Source: Stutzerimonas stutzeri (GTDB lineage Bacteria > Pseudomonadota > Gammaproteobacteria > Pseudomonadales > Pseudomonadaceae). Taken from it: DNA of 64,000 bases. The stretch spans positions 1 to 64,000 of the forward strand of contig NZ_JYHV01000004.1 of assembly GCF_000952685.1 (NCBI RefSeq). The letters are read 5' to 3'. The notes beneath the pieces are model-generated. The model was not told where the DNA came from and did no database searches. It was given only the letters and a program-made list of their open reading frames with translations. Numbering within the stretch: the stretch's first letter is position 1; the number at the start of each line of letters is the position of its first letter. Both the position numbers and the translations under genes were made by a program. Of this stretch, positions 43,691-51,319 are shown piece after piece.

Positions 43691-43988
43691 TCCTAATCAA
43701 GGAATCGTCAAAATGGAAGCTGAAGATTTCTCCAAAGAAACATCCATTAAAAATAACCCTCGGCCACCTGCTTCTTGCCTGGGAGGTCTTGTCTGATAAA
43801 TTCTCAGACTTGCATTCTCACAAAGATCTTTCAGAAGAAGAACGCAGAGCCATTGGGGTTTAGCGGACTTGCTTGAAAACTCCTTGGCCGAAAACGGCGT
43901 CACTAAAAGGCCTCAAGCAGAATGGACGGTGCTTATCAGCAGAGCGAAGGAGTATATGAAGGCTGTCCCTGTTGATTTCCTTGAATAG
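43687..43988 (+). pseudogene. Frameshifted cassette gene, hypothetical
   Basis: The reading frame from the ATG at 43687 runs through KITLGHLLLAWEVLSDKF and SEEERRAI, then stops. The continuation in the next frame reads GLADLLENSLAENG and RAKEYMKAVPVDFLE, ending at 43988. Adding a single T near 43855 would restore RRAIWGLADLLE and one open frame of about 100 residues. The product family is unknown. The ATG overlaps the end of attC-like site 1. It is either a true one-base deletion or a sequencing error. Confidence 0.65.
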
Positions 43989-43997
43989 GCTCGTGTC

Positions 43998-44087
43998 GTG
44001 ACTAGCAGTTAGTTCAAATTGTTCGCTTCGCTCACTAGACTGGCAATGGCTACGCTTTTGCTCGCCTGTAGCTTAATCTTTAGGCAC
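43998..44087 (+). repeat. attC-like recombination site 2
   Basis: About 90 bases with complementary ends: GTGACTAG at the left pairs imperfectly with CTTTAGGCAC at the right. Inside, TTCGCTTCGCTCACTAG and GCTACGCTTTTGCTCGCC repeat the pattern of site 1. The right core is TTTAGGC, one base off GTTRRRY. Confidence 0.55.
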
Positions 44088-44091
44088 TAGC

Positions 44092-44433
44092 ATGAAACTC
44101 GAGTTTCACCTTGAGGCTGTAATCACTGAGACACCTGAGCGCTTGTTAATAGGTGATCTTGCGCCTTTAGGAAAAGATAAACTGAATGCCATGCTGCGAG
44201 GGTTATTGGCATACGAGATGCGTGCTAATCTCAGCTCTGAGCACCAGAACCTTTACCCTTACCTAGAGCGACTTCAGTCTAGACGACTTGAAGTTGCCAA
44301 ACGCTTTGTAGAGTTAGGCGGCATAGTAAGTGCTGTAGTTCTCACAGGTTCGTTGCCGGAATGGTCTTCGGAAGAGCGACCTCCAGTTGCGAGTCTGGTC
44401 AAAACTAAAGGGCACCAGTTATACAATGCATAA
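44092..44433 (+). CDS. Cassette-borne hypothetical protein
   Basis: A 113-residue soluble protein of unknown family, with a helical middle (LNAMLRGLLAYEMRANLS, YPYLERLQSRRLEVAKRFVEL). The ATG lies five bases after attC-like site 2. The stop overlaps the left core of site 3. It is intact, so it may still be expressed if a promoter reads in from the left. Confidence 0.6.
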   Translation: MKLEFHLEAVITETPERLLIGDLAPLGKDKLNAMLRGLLAYEMRANLSSEHQNLYPYLERLQSRRLEVAKRFVELGGIVSAVVLTGSLPEWSSEERPPVASLVKTKGHQLYNA

Positions 44434-44501
44434 CGGTTCGCTCATATCGCTCACTTCGTTTGCTGGGTCGGGGATAATCTTCACCCTTAACATCGCTAGG
44501 T
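44428..44501 (+). repeat. attC-like recombination site 3
   Basis: A 74-base element starting GCATAAC (RYYYAAC) and ending GCTAGGT, one base off GTTRRRY. It shares the internal string CGCTCACTTCG with site 1. It separates the cassette genes at 44092 and 44514. Confidence 0.55.
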
Positions 44502-44513
44502 TTGGATATTTAA

Positions 44514-44738
44514 ATGACAGTTGACAGAGCGGGACAATTAATAATGAGCGCACTAGCTGTAGTTTTGTTTTTGCCTGTACCTGTTAGCTATTTATCAAAT
44601 CGTGAAGTGCCGGTAGTGCTGCAGATAATCTTGGTGATTTTAGCCATGACTTTGTTGCTTGCCGCTTGGGCAACATCACCAAGGTTCAGGGAAAATTTGC
44701 TTGCGGAGCTTCCTTCCTTGGTTATTTCCAGGGGGTAG
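44514..44738 (+). CDS. Cassette-borne small membrane protein, hypothetical
   Basis: A 74-residue protein with two hydrophobic segments (LIMSALAVVLFLPVPVSYL and VVLQIILVILAMTLLLAAWA). No family is recognised. It is the last cassette of the array and is followed by a truncated attC-like site. Like its neighbours it starts within about 15 bases of a recombination core. Confidence 0.58.
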   Translation: MTVDRAGQLIMSALAVVLFLPVPVSYLSNREVPVVLQIILVILAMTLLLAAWATSPRFRENLLAELPSLVISRG

Positions 44739-44744
44739 ATAGTT

Positions 44745-44792
44745 GCCTAACAGTAATTCAAGCCGTCCGCTTCGATCACTGGGATTGGCTAA
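44745..44792 (+). repeat. Truncated attC-like site 4
   Basis: GCCTAACAGTAATTCAAGCC is a textbook left half of an attC site (RYYYAAC followed by the L'' box). The right half is not found. Sequence changes into the integrase fragment at about 44793, so a recombination or deletion joint lies here. Confidence 0.6.
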
Positions 44793-44957
44793 GGCGGCAA
44801 CATCCTGACCCTGCAAAAGGTCCTGGGCCACGCCTCGCTGAACATGACCATGCGCTACGCGCACTTGGCACCGGACTACCTGAAGGACGTCATCACGCTC
44901 GGACCCATTCGGGGTTTTCGACACTTCTACGTTGGGCAAACCTGCGACAGAACCTAG
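44793..44957 (+). pseudogene. C-terminal fragment of a phage/island tyrosine integrase
   Basis: An open stretch of 54 codons without a start reads GGNILTLQKVLGHASLNMTM, then RYAHLAPDYLKD. It holds the LGH histidine motif and the nucleophilic tyrosine region (MRYAHLAP) of tyrosine recombinases. An in-frame TAA at 44790-44792 and the attC remnant precede it, so the N-terminal 80 percent or more is gone. The type is phage/XerC-like, not an integron integrase. It probably derives from the enzyme that used the selC attachment site. Confidence 0.75.
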
Positions 44958-44990
44958 AACCCCGCCAAGACGGGGCACAAGCATCAATGC

Positions 44991-45125
44991 TTAGTGGCAG
45001 TGGTAGTCGCCGGTCTTGTGATTGCGATGGCAACCTTTGGAGTCTGTACCGCCACTGTGGGCGAACGCGGACGCGGAGGTTACTGCAATCAAAGCAGCGA
45101 TGATCACGGCAGAAATCTTCTTCAT
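44991..45125 (-). CDS. Small exported His/Cys-rich YHYH-type protein
   Basis: A 44-residue protein: signal peptide (ISAVIIAALIAVTSASAFA) and a short mature part HSGGTDSKGCHRNHKTGDYHCH. This is the conserved ending of small YHYH-domain proteins found in many bacteria. The role is unknown; the histidines and cysteines suggest metal binding. The ATG at 45125 is the natural start, as longer readings add unrelated residues. Confidence 0.7.
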   Translation of the reverse strand: MKKISAVIIAALIAVTSASAFAHSGGTDSKGCHRNHKTGDYHCH

Positions 45126-45301
45126 TTTTGGTGCTCCGTCTTGCTGGCATGTCAGCGTGATATCAAAGTGATATCTAGGCGCATGATGCTCTTGCCAGTA
45201 AGGGAAGTCGCCAATTTTCGACACTTCTTCGACATCCAAGGCAAGGCCGCTCCGGTCGAGTAGCTGGAGGCCGCATAGCCTGGGGCTTTCAGAGCGGGAA
45301 T

Positions 45302-45326
45302 TGGCGGAAGGCAGTGGGAGTCGAAC
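45302..45326. repeat. Right attachment-site copy within tRNA-Sec
   Basis: The 3' end of the intact tRNA-Sec gene, matching 43031-43054 apart from one extra G. The intact copy remains on the gene, so integration did not destroy selC. The distance between copies is about 2.27 kb. Confidence 0.85.
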
Positions 45327-45397
45327 CCACCCGGGGACGGCTGCCGCCCCCAACCGGGTTTGAAGCCCGGCCGCACCACCGGGTGCGATTGCCTTCC
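45302..45397 (-). tRNA. selC: tRNA-Sec (anticodon TCA)
   Basis: A 96-base tRNA on the minus strand. It has an eight-pair acceptor stem (GGAAGGCA with TGCCTTCC), discriminator G and encoded CCA. The anticodon loop contains TTCAAA (anticodon TCA), and a long GC-rich variable arm lies between the anticodon stem and the TGGGAGTCGAACCCA region (plus-strand reading GGCAGTGGGAGTCGAACCC). The long acceptor and variable arms are typical of selenocysteine tRNA. selB and selA lie directly upstream on the same strand. Confidence 0.95.
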
Positions 45398-45438
45398 AAC
45401 GCGTGCCCGGGTGGGCAGGGTTGGAGTGAGTTGGCAGC

Positions 45439-47355
45439 CTACCTGAGCTCGGCGTCCGAGGCCAAGGCGCTGTCGCGTCGCACCTTGCGTTCGTTGCCGA
45501 AGCGGCGGGTGAGGCCGATGCGGTCGAAGTGTTCGAGCAGCTGGATGCTGCGTTTGCGGCCTAGCTGGACCTGGTCGCGGAAGGCGGCGGCGCGGATTAC
45601 TCCAGATTGGCGTTCCATCTCCAATACCTGGTTGGCCAGCTGGCGAATGGTCGCGTCGGGATAGAAGAGGTCCTTGACGACCTGTTGCAGCTCGCCGATG
45701 CGCGACAGTTTGCGCAGCAGATGACGAACCCGCTCCTCTTCGACGTCCAGTGCGCTGGCCAGGTCGCGCACCCAAGGCGGGTTGAAGCGGGCCGCTTCGA
45801 GCAATGGCCATAGTCGGGCCTTGAGGACTTCTTCTTCTTCATTCAGGTGTATTCGGTGCCCGGGCAGGTGCAGCCAGGGACCGCTGGCTTCGATCATGCC
45901 GGCTGCCAGTGCCTGGTCCAGCACGGCGAGATAAATAGCTCGCTCCAGCTGGGGCAAGGCGTAACGGCGAAGACGGTCGCGATCCGGGCCGAGTTCGTCC
46001 GGTTGGCTTTCATGGAAGCGCTGCAGGGAGGCTGCCAGGCTTTGCCCGAGGTAGTCCCAGGTGCCGCGCTCGAATAGCCGCGGGCCCAGCCGAGTGGAGA
46101 TTTCCAGCGCTTCGTCGGGTAGGCGCCAGGTATGCCGTGGCCGATTGAACTGACGCTCCAGCAGGGCCGGCTCCAGGCCATTGAGGGCGCTCGGCAGTAA
46201 GGCCGGGAGGATATCTTCGAGTGTGTCGCCGCTCAGCGCGCGCAGCACGGCCAGGCGTGCATGACGATGTCGGTTGCGTGGCGGGGCGAAGGGATCGAGC
46301 ACCCGTCCGCCGCCCAGGGTTCGCTGGGCGGACTGGTCGCGCAGTACCACGCGATCGCCGTGCACGGCATGCGCCGGCGCATCGAGCAGTAATTGCGCAT
46401 GAACGTGACCGCCGGGCGCTAGGCATTCGCCTTCCAGCAGCGCGATGCGGCCGGTAACATCCTGCGCGCCGAGGTGAATGTGTACCGGCGTCCAATGACG
46501 CAGGTCACGGGTTTCGCTGGGCAACAGGCTGAATTCGATGTCGAGGCGTCGGGTCGCGGCCTGCAGTTCGGGCGTCACCAGCCAGTCGCCGCGGCTGATC
46601 TGCTCTACGGCTAGACGGTCGCCGGCGAGGTTCAGGGCTACGCGCTGGCCCGCTCGCGCCTGCTCGCAGACCTGATTCTGGGCATGTAACCCGCGCACCC
46701 GAACCGTGCGCCCGGCCGGACTAAGAGACAGCTCGTCACCGACGCTGACGTGTCCGGCGAAAGCCGTACCGGTGACCACCACACCGGTGCCGGTGACGCT
46801 GAAGGCACGGTCGATGGCCAGACGGAAATGGCCGTCTTCGCGGCGCGCGCGTACTGCGGCGGCCTGTTCTACCAGTGCCGAACGAAGCGCGTCGATGCCC
46901 TCGCCGGTGATGCTGGAGACTGGGAAGACTGGCGCTCCAGCCAGCGGCCCGGGTTGCAGCAGCGATTCGATCTGAGCGCTCACTTGGGCGATGCGAGGTG
47001 CTTCGACCCGATCGATCTTGGTCAGCGCGACCAGGGCGCAGCGAATGCCCAGCAGCTCTATGATGGCCAGATGTTCGCGGGTCTGTGGCATCACGCCGTC
47101 GTCGGCCGCCACTACCAGCAACACGCAATCGATGCCGCAGGCTCCGGCCAACATGTTGTGCACGAAGCGCTCGTGGCCGGGCACGTCGATGAATCCGGTG
47201 AGGTCCGCCTCGCCGAGGGACGCGTACAAGTAGCCAAGGTCGATGGTGATGCCGCGCTGACGCTCTTCGCGACGACGGTCGCCCTGCTGGCCGGTGAGCG
47301 CCTTGAGCAAGGCCGTCTTGCCATGGTCGATATGACCGGCTGTGCCGATGATCAT
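45439..47355 (-). CDS. selB: Selenocysteine-specific elongation factor SelB
   Basis: A 638-residue GTPase that delivers Sec-tRNA to UGA codons marked by a SECIS hairpin. G1 is [19 protein letters not shown] at the N-terminus, and the switch and G3 regions read [12 protein letters not shown] and [17 protein letters not shown]-Tu-like domains follow, then C-terminal winged helices that read SECIS (residues about 440-638). The gene overlaps selA by four bases and ends just before tRNA-Sec. The organism must therefore make at least one selenoprotein, typically a formate dehydrogenase outside this window. Confidence 0.96.
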   Translation of the reverse strand: MIIGTAGHIDHGKTALLKALTGQQGDRRREERQRGITIDLGYLYASLGEADLTGFIDVPGHERFVHNMLAGACGIDCVLLVVAADDGVMPQTREHLAIIELLGIRCALVALTKIDRVEAPRIAQVSAQIESLLQPGPLAGAPVFPVSSITGEGIDALRSALVEQAAAVRARREDGHFRLAIDRAFSVTGTGVVVTGTAFAGHVSVGDELSLSPAGRTVRVRGLHAQNQVCEQARAGQRVALNLAGDRLAVEQISRGDWLVTPELQAATRRLDIEFSLLPSETRDLRHWTPVHIHLGAQDVTGRIALLEGECLAPGGHVHAQLLLDAPAHAVHGDRVVLRDQSAQRTLGGGRVLDPFAPPRNRHRHARLAVLRALSGDTLEDILPALLPSALNGLEPALLERQFNRPRHTWRLPDEALEISTRLGPRLFERGTWDYLGQSLAASLQRFHESQPDELGPDRDRLRRYALPQLERAIYLAVLDQALAAGMIEASGPWLHLPGHRIHLNEEEEVLKARLWPLLEAARFNPPWVRDLASALDVEEERVRHLLRKLSRIGELQQVVKDLFYPDATIRQLANQVLEMERQSGVIRAAAFRDQVQLGRKRSIQLLEHFDRIGLTRRFGNERKVRRDSALASDAELR

Positions 47356-48761
47356 GACGCCAGTTCCCGTTGCAGGTGGGGCAGCTGCTCAAGCAGGGCC
47401 GGCTCGTCGTCCAGCTGGCGCAGGTCGAGCCAGAGTGCGTCGTCGGCAACTCGGCCCAGAATCGGGATTGGCAGGCAGCGCAACGCCTCTTCGAGCTGGC
47501 GCAGGCTACGGCCGCGTAGGCGCCTGGGCTGCTGCGGGCGGATGCACAGCGCAGCGCTCGGCAGGCGTGCTACCGGCTGTGCGCCGCTGCCGATCATGCC
47601 CAGCGCATCGCTCACGGCGACCTGCCAGTGTTCGCCAAGCGCAGTCGTCAACGCCGGCGCGAGCCGTTCGGCCTGTGTGCGGATGTCTGCCTGTGGGCGG
47701 CTCAGCAGGCGCAGGCTGGTCAGGCGCTCACCAAGGCGATCGGGGTCGCGGTAGAGGTTGAGCACTGCTTCGAGCGCCGCCAGGGTCAGCTTGTCGACAC
47801 GCAGGGCGCGCTTGAGTGGATTCTTCTTGATCTTGCCGATCAGCTCGCGGCTGCCGACAATCAGCCCCGCCTGTGGACCACCGAGCAGCTTGTCGCCGCT
47901 GAAGGTGACGATGTCAGCGCCGTCGCGCAAGGCTTCCTGCACGGTGGGCTCTTTCGGCAATCCCCAGCGCGACAGGTCGACCAGGCTGCCGCTGCCCAGG
48001 TCTTCGAGCAGCGGCAGGCCATGGGCGCGCGCGATGGCGGCCAGTTCGGCCGTGGCGACGCTGCTTGTGAAGCCTTGCACGCTGTAGTTGCTGGTGTGCA
48101 CGCGCATCAGCAGGCCGCTGCGCGGGTTGATCGCGGCCTCGTAATCCTTGGCGTGGGTGCGGTTGGTGGTGCCCACTTCGTGCAGCTTCACGCCGGCGCG
48201 GGCCATGATGTCAGGAATGCGAAAGGCGCCACCGATCTCGATCAGCTCTCCGCGGGAAATGATCCCTTCCTTGCGCGCGCCAAGGCTGTTCAGCGCTAGC
48301 AGCACGGCAGCGGCATTGTTGTTCACCACCGTGACGGCTTCGGCGCCGGTGAGCTCGCGGATCAGCCCTTCGATCAGGTCGTCGCGGTCGCCGCGCTTTC
48401 CGCTGGCCAAATCGAACTCCAGATTCAGTGGATAGCGCGCCGCCAGGGTAATCGCCTCGATGGCTTCGTCCGGTAACAGGGCGCGGCCAAGGTTGGTGTG
48501 CAGTACGGTGCCGGTCAGGTTGAACACACGGCGTACGCGGCTGCGATGCTGGTTGGCCAGGCGCTCACCGGCACGACCGGCGAGCACTGCTTCGGACAGC
48601 TCCAGCGCGGCGAGCTGGCCCTGGCGAGCCGGTTCACGCAGCTCGTCGAGCAGGTCGCGCAGGGTGCCGAGCAGCGCTTCGCGGCCGTAGCGCTGGTGTA
48701 ACGGCTCGCAAGCGGGTGCGCGCAGCAAACGGTCGACCGAAGGCAGACGAACACTGCTCAT
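47352..48761 (-). CDS. selA: L-seryl-tRNA(Sec) selenium transferase SelA
   Basis: A 469-residue PLP enzyme converting Ser-tRNA(Sec) to Sec-tRNA(Sec) with selenophosphate. The PLP-lysine region [18 protein letters not shown] and upstream [38 protein letters not shown] are diagnostic. Its length is normal. It is the first gene of selA-selB-selC. The ATG at 48761 is used. selD is not in the window. Confidence 0.96.
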   Translation of the reverse strand: MSSVRLPSVDRLLRAPACEPLHQRYGREALLGTLRDLLDELREPARQGQLAALELSEAVLAGRAGERLANQHRSRVRRVFNLTGTVLHTNLGRALLPDEAIEAITLAARYPLNLEFDLASGKRGDRDDLIEGLIRELTGAEAVTVVNNNAAAVLLALNSLGARKEGIISRGELIEIGGAFRIPDIMARAGVKLHEVGTTNRTHAKDYEAAINPRSGLLMRVHTSNYSVQGFTSSVATAELAAIARAHGLPLLEDLGSGSLVDLSRWGLPKEPTVQEALRDGADIVTFSGDKLLGGPQAGLIVGSRELIGKIKKNPLKRALRVDKLTLAALEAVLNLYRDPDRLGERLTSLRLLSRPQADIRTQAERLAPALTTALGEHWQVAVSDALGMIGSGAQPVARLPSAALCIRPQQPRRLRGRSLRQLEEALRCLPIPILGRVADDALWLDLRQLDDEPALLEQLPHLQRELAS

Positions 48762-49146
48762 AGCTGAGGACCCGGATTGCGATTCGGTGAGGAAAGGGCA
48801 GTGGGTGCGCGAGTCGTGCCGACGGCGCTGAACCCTGTTGCGAGGTTGCCTGGCACGCAGGACTCCATTCTTTTTCTACTTCGCGATCTGAATAGACGCT
48901 TAATTCTTCGCAGGGTTCAGCTCAGCCCGCCGGGAAGTTGCATCGGCCTGTTTCAAAGCAGATGAGCGAATTCGGTAAGTTTAACTGTGCAACGATCCTG
49001 TCTAACCCATGCGCCATGTTGCTGGATGGAGCGTCCCGTTTGTTAAACGCTGGGGATGAATCCAGCGAGCCCTTTTGCCGCTCGCTGCCGCCGGGCTTCG
49101 GTCGTCATACCGAATCAAGCAGTAAACCGCGAGTCGCAGAAACGAC
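48762..49146. other. Intergenic region upstream of selA
   Basis: About 385 bases with no supported gene. It should carry the selA promoter. A short open frame at 48938-49159 has no features of a real gene. No clear regulatory element was recognised. Confidence 0.4.
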
Positions 49147-49168
49147 AAACCCGGGCTAGCCCGGGTTT
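49147..49168. terminator. Palindromic terminator after the Tim44-like gene
   Basis: AAACCCGGGCT is followed directly by its exact reverse complement AGCCCGGGTTT, giving a perfect 22-base palindrome 20 bases beyond the stop at 49189. It should form a hairpin that ends minus-strand transcription. Confidence 0.65.
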
Positions 49169-49188
49169 GTGAGTGACCGCTGCGCGGG

Positions 49189-50019
49189 TCAGGCGTTCTG
49201 GCGGATACCCGCGACCAGCCATGGCTGGTTCTCGCCTTGTGCACGTTCCATGCGCCAGCTTTCGCTGAAGGGCTCGCCCTGGTCGAAGCGCGAATTCTTC
49301 GATACGCCGACGAAAGTCAGGGTGGCGATGGTCTTGTCGGCCTGGTCGTCCACGCCGTCGAGCTGGATTTGCAGATCGTCGATGTAGGTGGACTGGTAGG
49401 CGTCGCCAAGCTCGGCACGCTCGCGCTGGAGGAACTCATGCAGCTGGGGCGTGACGAATTCGGCGATCTTGTCCATTTCGTTGGCGTCCCAGTGCTGCTG
49501 CAGCGACATGAAATGCTCGCGAGCCGCCGCCACGAAGCTCTGCTCGTTGAACCAGGCGGGAGCGTTGATCACCGGCGCTGCGGCCGGCGCGGCGCTGCTG
49601 CCGAAGATCGACGGTTGCGCAGGCATCTCGCGCTGCATCGGTGCGTGACCGGCCATGGCCGGTTGCTGCTGGCGACGGCGGGCGGCGAGGAAGCGGAACA
49701 GTAGGAAGGCGATGCCGCCGAAAATCAGGATATCCATGAACTGGATGCCTTCGAAGCCGTCTCCCATGAACATGGAGGCCAGCAGGCCACCAGCGGCGAG
49801 ACCGGCCAACGGGCCGAGCCAGCGCGACGCACCGCTGGCAGCAGCGGGTGTCTTGCCTGCCTGAGTCGGCGCGGCCTGGGTCTGCTGAGGCGCCTGTCGG
49901 GTTTGATGGCTAGGCGCCGAGCCGAAGCTCTTGCCGCCGCCGAAACGCTTGGCGTGGACGTCGAGGCTGAGGGTCAGGCCGATACACAGCGCCATGAAAA
50001 TGCTGAGCACACGTTGCAT
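49189..50019 (-). CDS. Tim44-like domain membrane protein
   Basis: A 276-residue protein. An N-terminal signal/anchor (VLSIFMALCIGLTLSLDVHA) is followed by a Gln/Pro-rich linker and two hydrophobic segments (WLGPLAGLAAGGLLASMFMG and FMDILIFGGIAFLLFRFLAA). A C-terminal Tim44-like domain follows (FVAAAREHFMSLQQHWDANEMDKIAEFVTPQLHEFL). Bacterial proteins of this family are common in Pseudomonas but their role is not established. The ATG at 50019 is preceded by AGGAA; a longer reading lacks support. Confidence 0.85.
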   Translation of the reverse strand: MQRVLSIFMALCIGLTLSLDVHAKRFGGGKSFGSAPSHQTRQAPQQTQAAPTQAGKTPAAASGASRWLGPLAGLAAGGLLASMFMGDGFEGIQFMDILIFGGIAFLLFRFLAARRRQQQPAMAGHAPMQREMPAQPSIFGSSAAPAAAPVINAPAWFNEQSFVAAAREHFMSLQQHWDANEMDKIAEFVTPQLHEFLQRERAELGDAYQSTYIDDLQIQLDGVDDQADKTIATLTFVGVSKNSRFDQGEPFSESWRMERAQGENQPWLVAGIRQNA

Positions 50020-50151
50020 TTGGTATTCCTGGTTGGACGAAGGTACGGAGCAGATGGTGCACGCCTCGGTTCGGGCGCGCCAGTTGCAGAGTGTTTCGGG
50101 CTTTTGCTTCGCTGCGCTTGCCGACCTCGACAAGCGCAGCAGTCGCCTGGC

Positions 50152-51264
50152 TCAGCGCCAGTTGTACAGTTCTTTCTCGGAGATCTCGTGCATCGGTTTG
50201 ACCTGGTCCTGGAATGCCTTCATCGACGCCCAGATACGGCCGTTCAGCTCGCTTTGCGCGGCCAGCTCGCCGAGAACCACATCTGCCTGCTCGCGCATGG
50301 CAGTCAGTACCTCATCGGGGAAGCGCTTGAGCTGCGCGCCTTGTTGCTTGAGCTGTTCGAGCGCCAGGGCGTTGTTGTAGACGTAGTCGTCGATCATGTC
50401 GCGGCTGGCGGCAAGAGCGGCTTCGGTGAGGATCGCGCGCAGGTCGTCCGGCAGGCTGTCGAGGGCCTTCTGGTTGACCAGCAGCTCCAGCACGGCCTGT
50501 GGCTCCTGCCAGCCGGGGTAGTAGTAGTACTTGGCAGCCTTGTGCAGGCCAAAGGCGAGATCGTTATACGGACTGACCCAGTCGGTGGCATCGATCGCAC
50601 CCGTCTGCAGTGCGGTAAAGACCTCACCGCCCGGCATGTTGACGGTGGTCGCGCCGAGTCGGCTCAGTACTTCACCGCCCAGGCCGGGCGTGCGGATCTT
50701 CAGGCCCTTGAGGTCGTCGAGCGAGTTGATTTCCTTGTTGAACCAGCCGCCCATTTGCATGCCGGTATTGCCCACCACCATGGGTTTGACGCCGTAGGGG
50801 GCATAGGCTTCATCCCAGAATGCCTGGCCGCCGCCTCGGGTCAGCCAGGCATTCATTTCGCTGGTCGACAGGCCGAAGGGTACCGAGGTGAAGAACTGCG
50901 CCGTTGGCACCTTGCCCTTCCAGTAGTAGGCCGCGCCATGACCCATTTCGGCAGTGCCGCGGGAGACGGCGTCGAACACTTCCAAGGCCGGAACCAGCTC
51001 GCCGGCGGCATAGACCTTGATGGTCAGCCGGCCATCGCTCATCGCGTTGACCCGGTCAGCCAGGCGCTGGGCGGCGGTGCCCAGGCCCGGATAGTTCTTC
51101 GGCCAGGCGGTGACCATCTTCCAATTGAAGATCTGCGGCGCTTCGCTGGCGGCAGTGGCCTTCGGCTCGGGGGTGGGCTCGACCTTCTTTTCGTCTTTAC
51201 AGCCGGCAAGGCTGAGCGAAGCAAGCAAGGCTGCGGCAACACCAAACAAGTGACGGCGTTTCAT
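50152..51264 (-). CDS. TRAP transporter solute-binding lipoprotein (DctP family)
   Basis: A 370-residue extracytoplasmic binding protein. The N-terminus ends in a lipobox (SLAGC), so it is likely membrane-tethered. The DctP fold is clear: WPKNYPGLGTAAQRLADRVNAMSDGRLTIKVYAAGEL, LKGLKIRTPGLGGEVLSRLGATTVNMPGGEVFTALQTGAIDATDWVSPYND. The latter contains the conserved Arg of the carboxylate-binding site. It resembles the subgroup binding 2-oxo acids. The membrane subunits DctQ and DctM are not adjacent. Solute identity is not determined. Confidence 0.9.
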   Translation of the reverse strand: MKRRHLFGVAAALLASLSLAGCKDEKKVEPTPEPKATAASEAPQIFNWKMVTAWPKNYPGLGTAAQRLADRVNAMSDGRLTIKVYAAGELVPALEVFDAVSRGTAEMGHGAAYYWKGKVPTAQFFTSVPFGLSTSEMNAWLTRGGGQAFWDEAYAPYGVKPMVVGNTGMQMGGWFNKEINSLDDLKGLKIRTPGLGGEVLSRLGATTVNMPGGEVFTALQTGAIDATDWVSPYNDLAFGLHKAAKYYYYPGWQEPQAVLELLVNQKALDSLPDDLRAILTEAALAASRDMIDDYVYNNALALEQLKQQGAQLKRFPDEVLTAMREQADVVLGELAAQSELNGRIWASMKAFQDQVKPMHEISEKELYNWR

Positions 51265-51319
51265 GAATGGGTATTTCCTTTGGCGATTTTATTAGTATGG
51301 GTACAGGTTGACGTATACG

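Noticed and set aside
44666..45103. A 145-codon frame across the integrase remnant
   Set aside because: It spans the attC-integrase joint in a frame different from the recognisable integrase codons and has no protein-like features.
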